21,503 nt of DNA, taken from contig UZAN01046079.1 in NCBI GenBank assembly GCA_900618425.1, forward strand, positions 1 to 21,503. The letters run 5' to 3'. Under the pieces are notes generated by a model. The model saw nothing but the letters and a program-made list of their open reading frames with translations. It was not told the origin of the DNA and ran no database searches. A program made the position numbers and the translations under genes. The stretch comes from Echinostoma caproni (Eukaryota; Platyhelminthes; Trematoda; Plagiorchiida; Echinostomatidae). Positions 19,530-21,503 of this stretch are shown piece by piece (position 1 is the first letter of the stretch; each line of letters starts with the position of its first letter).

Positions 19530-20700
19530 TCTCTGAAGGATTCCTTTGTTATAAAAATTTGGTACCATGATGTATGTGGCATATAGCCTGAACTCAAAAA
19601 AGCGTGAGATATGAAGGTAATATCATAGCTGGCATTCGGTTATAGGACTCCAACGAAACTAAAGTAACACTAAGCACTCCTTTTAATGAACTAGGAAAGA
19701 CGGATAAGCGACCGCAGAATACTCGTAAAAAAGAAAAGCTTTCTTTCGTAAATGACAACAGTCATTTCTTGTGATCAATTTCAATGATAAATCCAATTGA
19801 AGTGAAGTCGTCAGCTGGGCATATCTATGCGAATCCCATGCCTGAGCTGGGTACGCGCGAGACGACTGCAAACAATCCGTACTAGTACACAGGCGGGTGA
19901 AACAGAATATGAGGGCATCGCAGTACTTTTAGGCAGACGGTGCAAAAGGGCCAAGGACGACAGGCGAGATAACGGAAGCGATAGTAACTGGGTTTGGAAA
20001 TAATTGTCCAATGACCGATGTTTCAAACTCAAGTTCAGTAGTTATGATTTATTTGACTTGCCGAAATCGACAATCAATCAGATAGAGGATTATGACATAT
20101 TCCTTGTAAGTATGAAAAAACCAAACCACAAAACGCATGTATTTACTGATCAAACTCTTCACCGACCCCGTGAATCTTTAATGGATCGTTTTTGATTGGG
20201 ATAGCTGCCTTGACTAAAGTAAGCGATGAATAATTCGGAAACCGTGTGGCACATAGTAATCTGCACTGAATTCTACGTTAGCCAACTTAAATATTTATCT
20301 GAAATCACATGACTAAGAGATGCCAAAACGAAACCAACAATCGGCGTGATACCCCTCTATGGAAAATTTTGTGTGCGAGCATTTGAGAGAAAAAATCCTA
20401 TCCAATTGGAGACACTTAATTCACGAAAACAGATATGTCCAGTGTAGTGCTTGTATTCACAACTCTGAACCGTGATCGGAAAAAAAACGAGATAGACGTT
20501 CAGAGATACTAGAACTCACTGTATTGTAAAAATGACGATTTAAAGTTAAAGTTAGACAACATGAATGTCACACCCTGTTGAGTAGACGAAAATAGCTAGA
20601 ACATTTCTGGTAAGTCAGAATTCCAACAAGATTCCGTTAAACAACTGGATTTTATTTTGAATAACGCATTACGGATTTGGCTAGTGTTCAGAAATGCACA
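19530..20700. other. AT-rich spacer, no gene recognised
   Basis: Open frames of 60-73 codons (19683-20032 minus, 20004-20195 plus) lack known motifs and convincing splice sites. If the zinc-finger gene has exons here, I could not find them. Confidence 0.4.
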
Positions 20701-20736
20701 ATAGTGCGGTTTACTTGATTCGTATGTAACCGATAA

Positions 20737-20950
20737 CTAGCACCCTTCTGTAGACACTGGAATATAGGAACAGGAACTGTCCCAGATACACACCCAATTC
20801 TGCAGGTTGTATGGCAGAATTTTGTAATCTTGATTGACTACGACTGTCACTATGACGAGGACGAGGATGCAGATCAGGGAGTAGTAACAGCACTTTGAGC
20901 GGATCGATTGCCACAACAAAAGGTGATACTCGGAGATATGGTTTTGTCCT
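20737..20950 (-). CDS. Possible exon encoding a membrane segment
   Basis: On minus, after a T-rich stretch ending AAAG (about 20952), a frame stays open for about 70 codons to a stop at 20737-20739. The peptide holds a well-formed hydrophobic span (YYSLICILVLVIVTVVV) followed by a polar, cysteine-containing part (NWVCIWDSSCSYIPV). A second minus frame is open over the same region to 20711. The span has the length of a transmembrane helix, but no family is recognised and no neighbouring exon supports it. It could be chance. Confidence 0.2.
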
Positions 20951-21271
20951 TTAAAAAAATTTCAAAATGGTGAACGTCAGTATACAAGATAATCAAAATT
21001 ATCATGTGAAACAGTCATTTCAAAGGGCACTTTCATACAAACGAACTGTTTGGTGTCCCCCAACTACAAACACACATGTCCTCGCAGCAATTGTTAACCT
21101 GTCACTGATCGAGTAAATGCGTCAGCGGCTTGGCGCAGGCTTTACAATTGAATGCTGAGACCTGGGCGTTAATTGCTGAAGACAAGCTCAGAATAATGAT
21201 ATTCAAAAATCTCTTCCTTTTTTACTTCCTTTCATTGAAAATACAATGAGACCATTTTCAGGAAGGAGGAA

Positions 21272-21473
21272 CTGAATAATCGGAGGACAGCTCTGCTATT
21301 GTCTGGTTCAAAACCTCGCTCAACCTAGCGCGGCCTTATGTGGTTCGCCAATCCAAGTCTCGGGGCTTAGGTTACCGATTTCCATCACTGGACAACAGAC
21401 CCTGGCGACTACGGGGTGCATCCCATCTGCTGTTCTTCAAGTAGATGTGTGTGTAATACAATAAAGAAACGGG
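21272..21473 (+). mobile_element. 5'-truncated SINE copy (tail only)
   Basis: Reads in the same direction as the minus-strand SINE at 1870-1690. Shared blocks are GGTTCAA, TATGTGGTTCGCCA, CCAAGTCTCGG, GGGGCTTAG, CATCACTG and ACAATAAAG. AATAAA lies at 21462-21467, matching the end of the first copy. The tRNA-like head is absent, as expected from incomplete reverse transcription. Identity is roughly 70-75% by eye. Confidence 0.65.
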
Positions 21474-21503
21474 GAAAGTCAGAGGATGATGGTGGGATTC
21501 TAA

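Noticed and set aside
1..21503. CRISPR array, bacterial operon or phage-like organisation
   Set aside because: No regularly spaced identical repeats, no clustered same-strand genes with ribosome binding sites, and clear eukaryotic retroelements and splice signals.

Overview
This is a eukaryotic window. It holds intron-type splice signals, tRNA-derived SINEs, LTR and Penelope-type retroelement remnants, and one zinc-finger gene whose last exon is open for about 490 codons. The mix of BEL/Pao, Ty3/gypsy (one copy resembling the CsRn1 group known from liver flukes), Penelope-like elements and short tRNA-headed repeats in a moderately AT-rich background suggests a flatworm, most likely a digenean fluke. 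That assignment is inference, because no rRNA or mitochondrial marker is present.

Left part (1-6300): a graveyard of decayed retroelements. A BEL/Pao pol fragment (+) occupies about 1-626. A tRNA-headed SINE (-) lies at about 1690-1960, between short inverted arms at 1638-1670 and 2032-2064. A Penelope-like element (+) runs from about 2310 to 4075. It abuts, end to end, a Ty3/gypsy RNase H-integrase remnant (-) at about 5185-4005. A second copy of the repeat that flanks the SINE, with an almost perfect hairpin beside it, lies at 5497-5702. A small second Penelope fragment lies at about 6060-6250. All coding remnants carry stops and frame changes.

Middle part (6300-15200): mostly sequence without recognisable genes. 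It contains a leucine/serine-tRNA-like SINE at 8074-8235 and an unidentified open segment at 9004-9345 (-). A second, different Ty3/gypsy remnant (-) stretches over about 13430-11340, from the end of the reverse transcriptase through RNase H and integrase to the pol C-terminus. From about 13970 to 15570 the plus strand is strikingly purine-rich.

Right part (15200-21503): the one convincing host gene is a four-finger C2H2/C2HC zinc-finger transcription-factor-like gene on the minus strand. Its terminal coding exon is 17056-15595, with a clear 3' splice site at its start and a poly(A) signal at 15210-15205. Its earlier exons were not found. Upstream of it lie an AT/AC microsatellite joined to a truncated SINE (18040-18205), a directly repeated GC-richer element (two copies about 0.4 kb apart, 18880-19520), one possible transmembrane-encoding exon (-, about 20737-20950), and a second copy of the SINE tail at the right edge (21272-21473).

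I see no intact mobile element, no operon-like organisation and no convincing new multi-gene system. The most interesting features are the zinc-finger exon and the layered junctions between elements.
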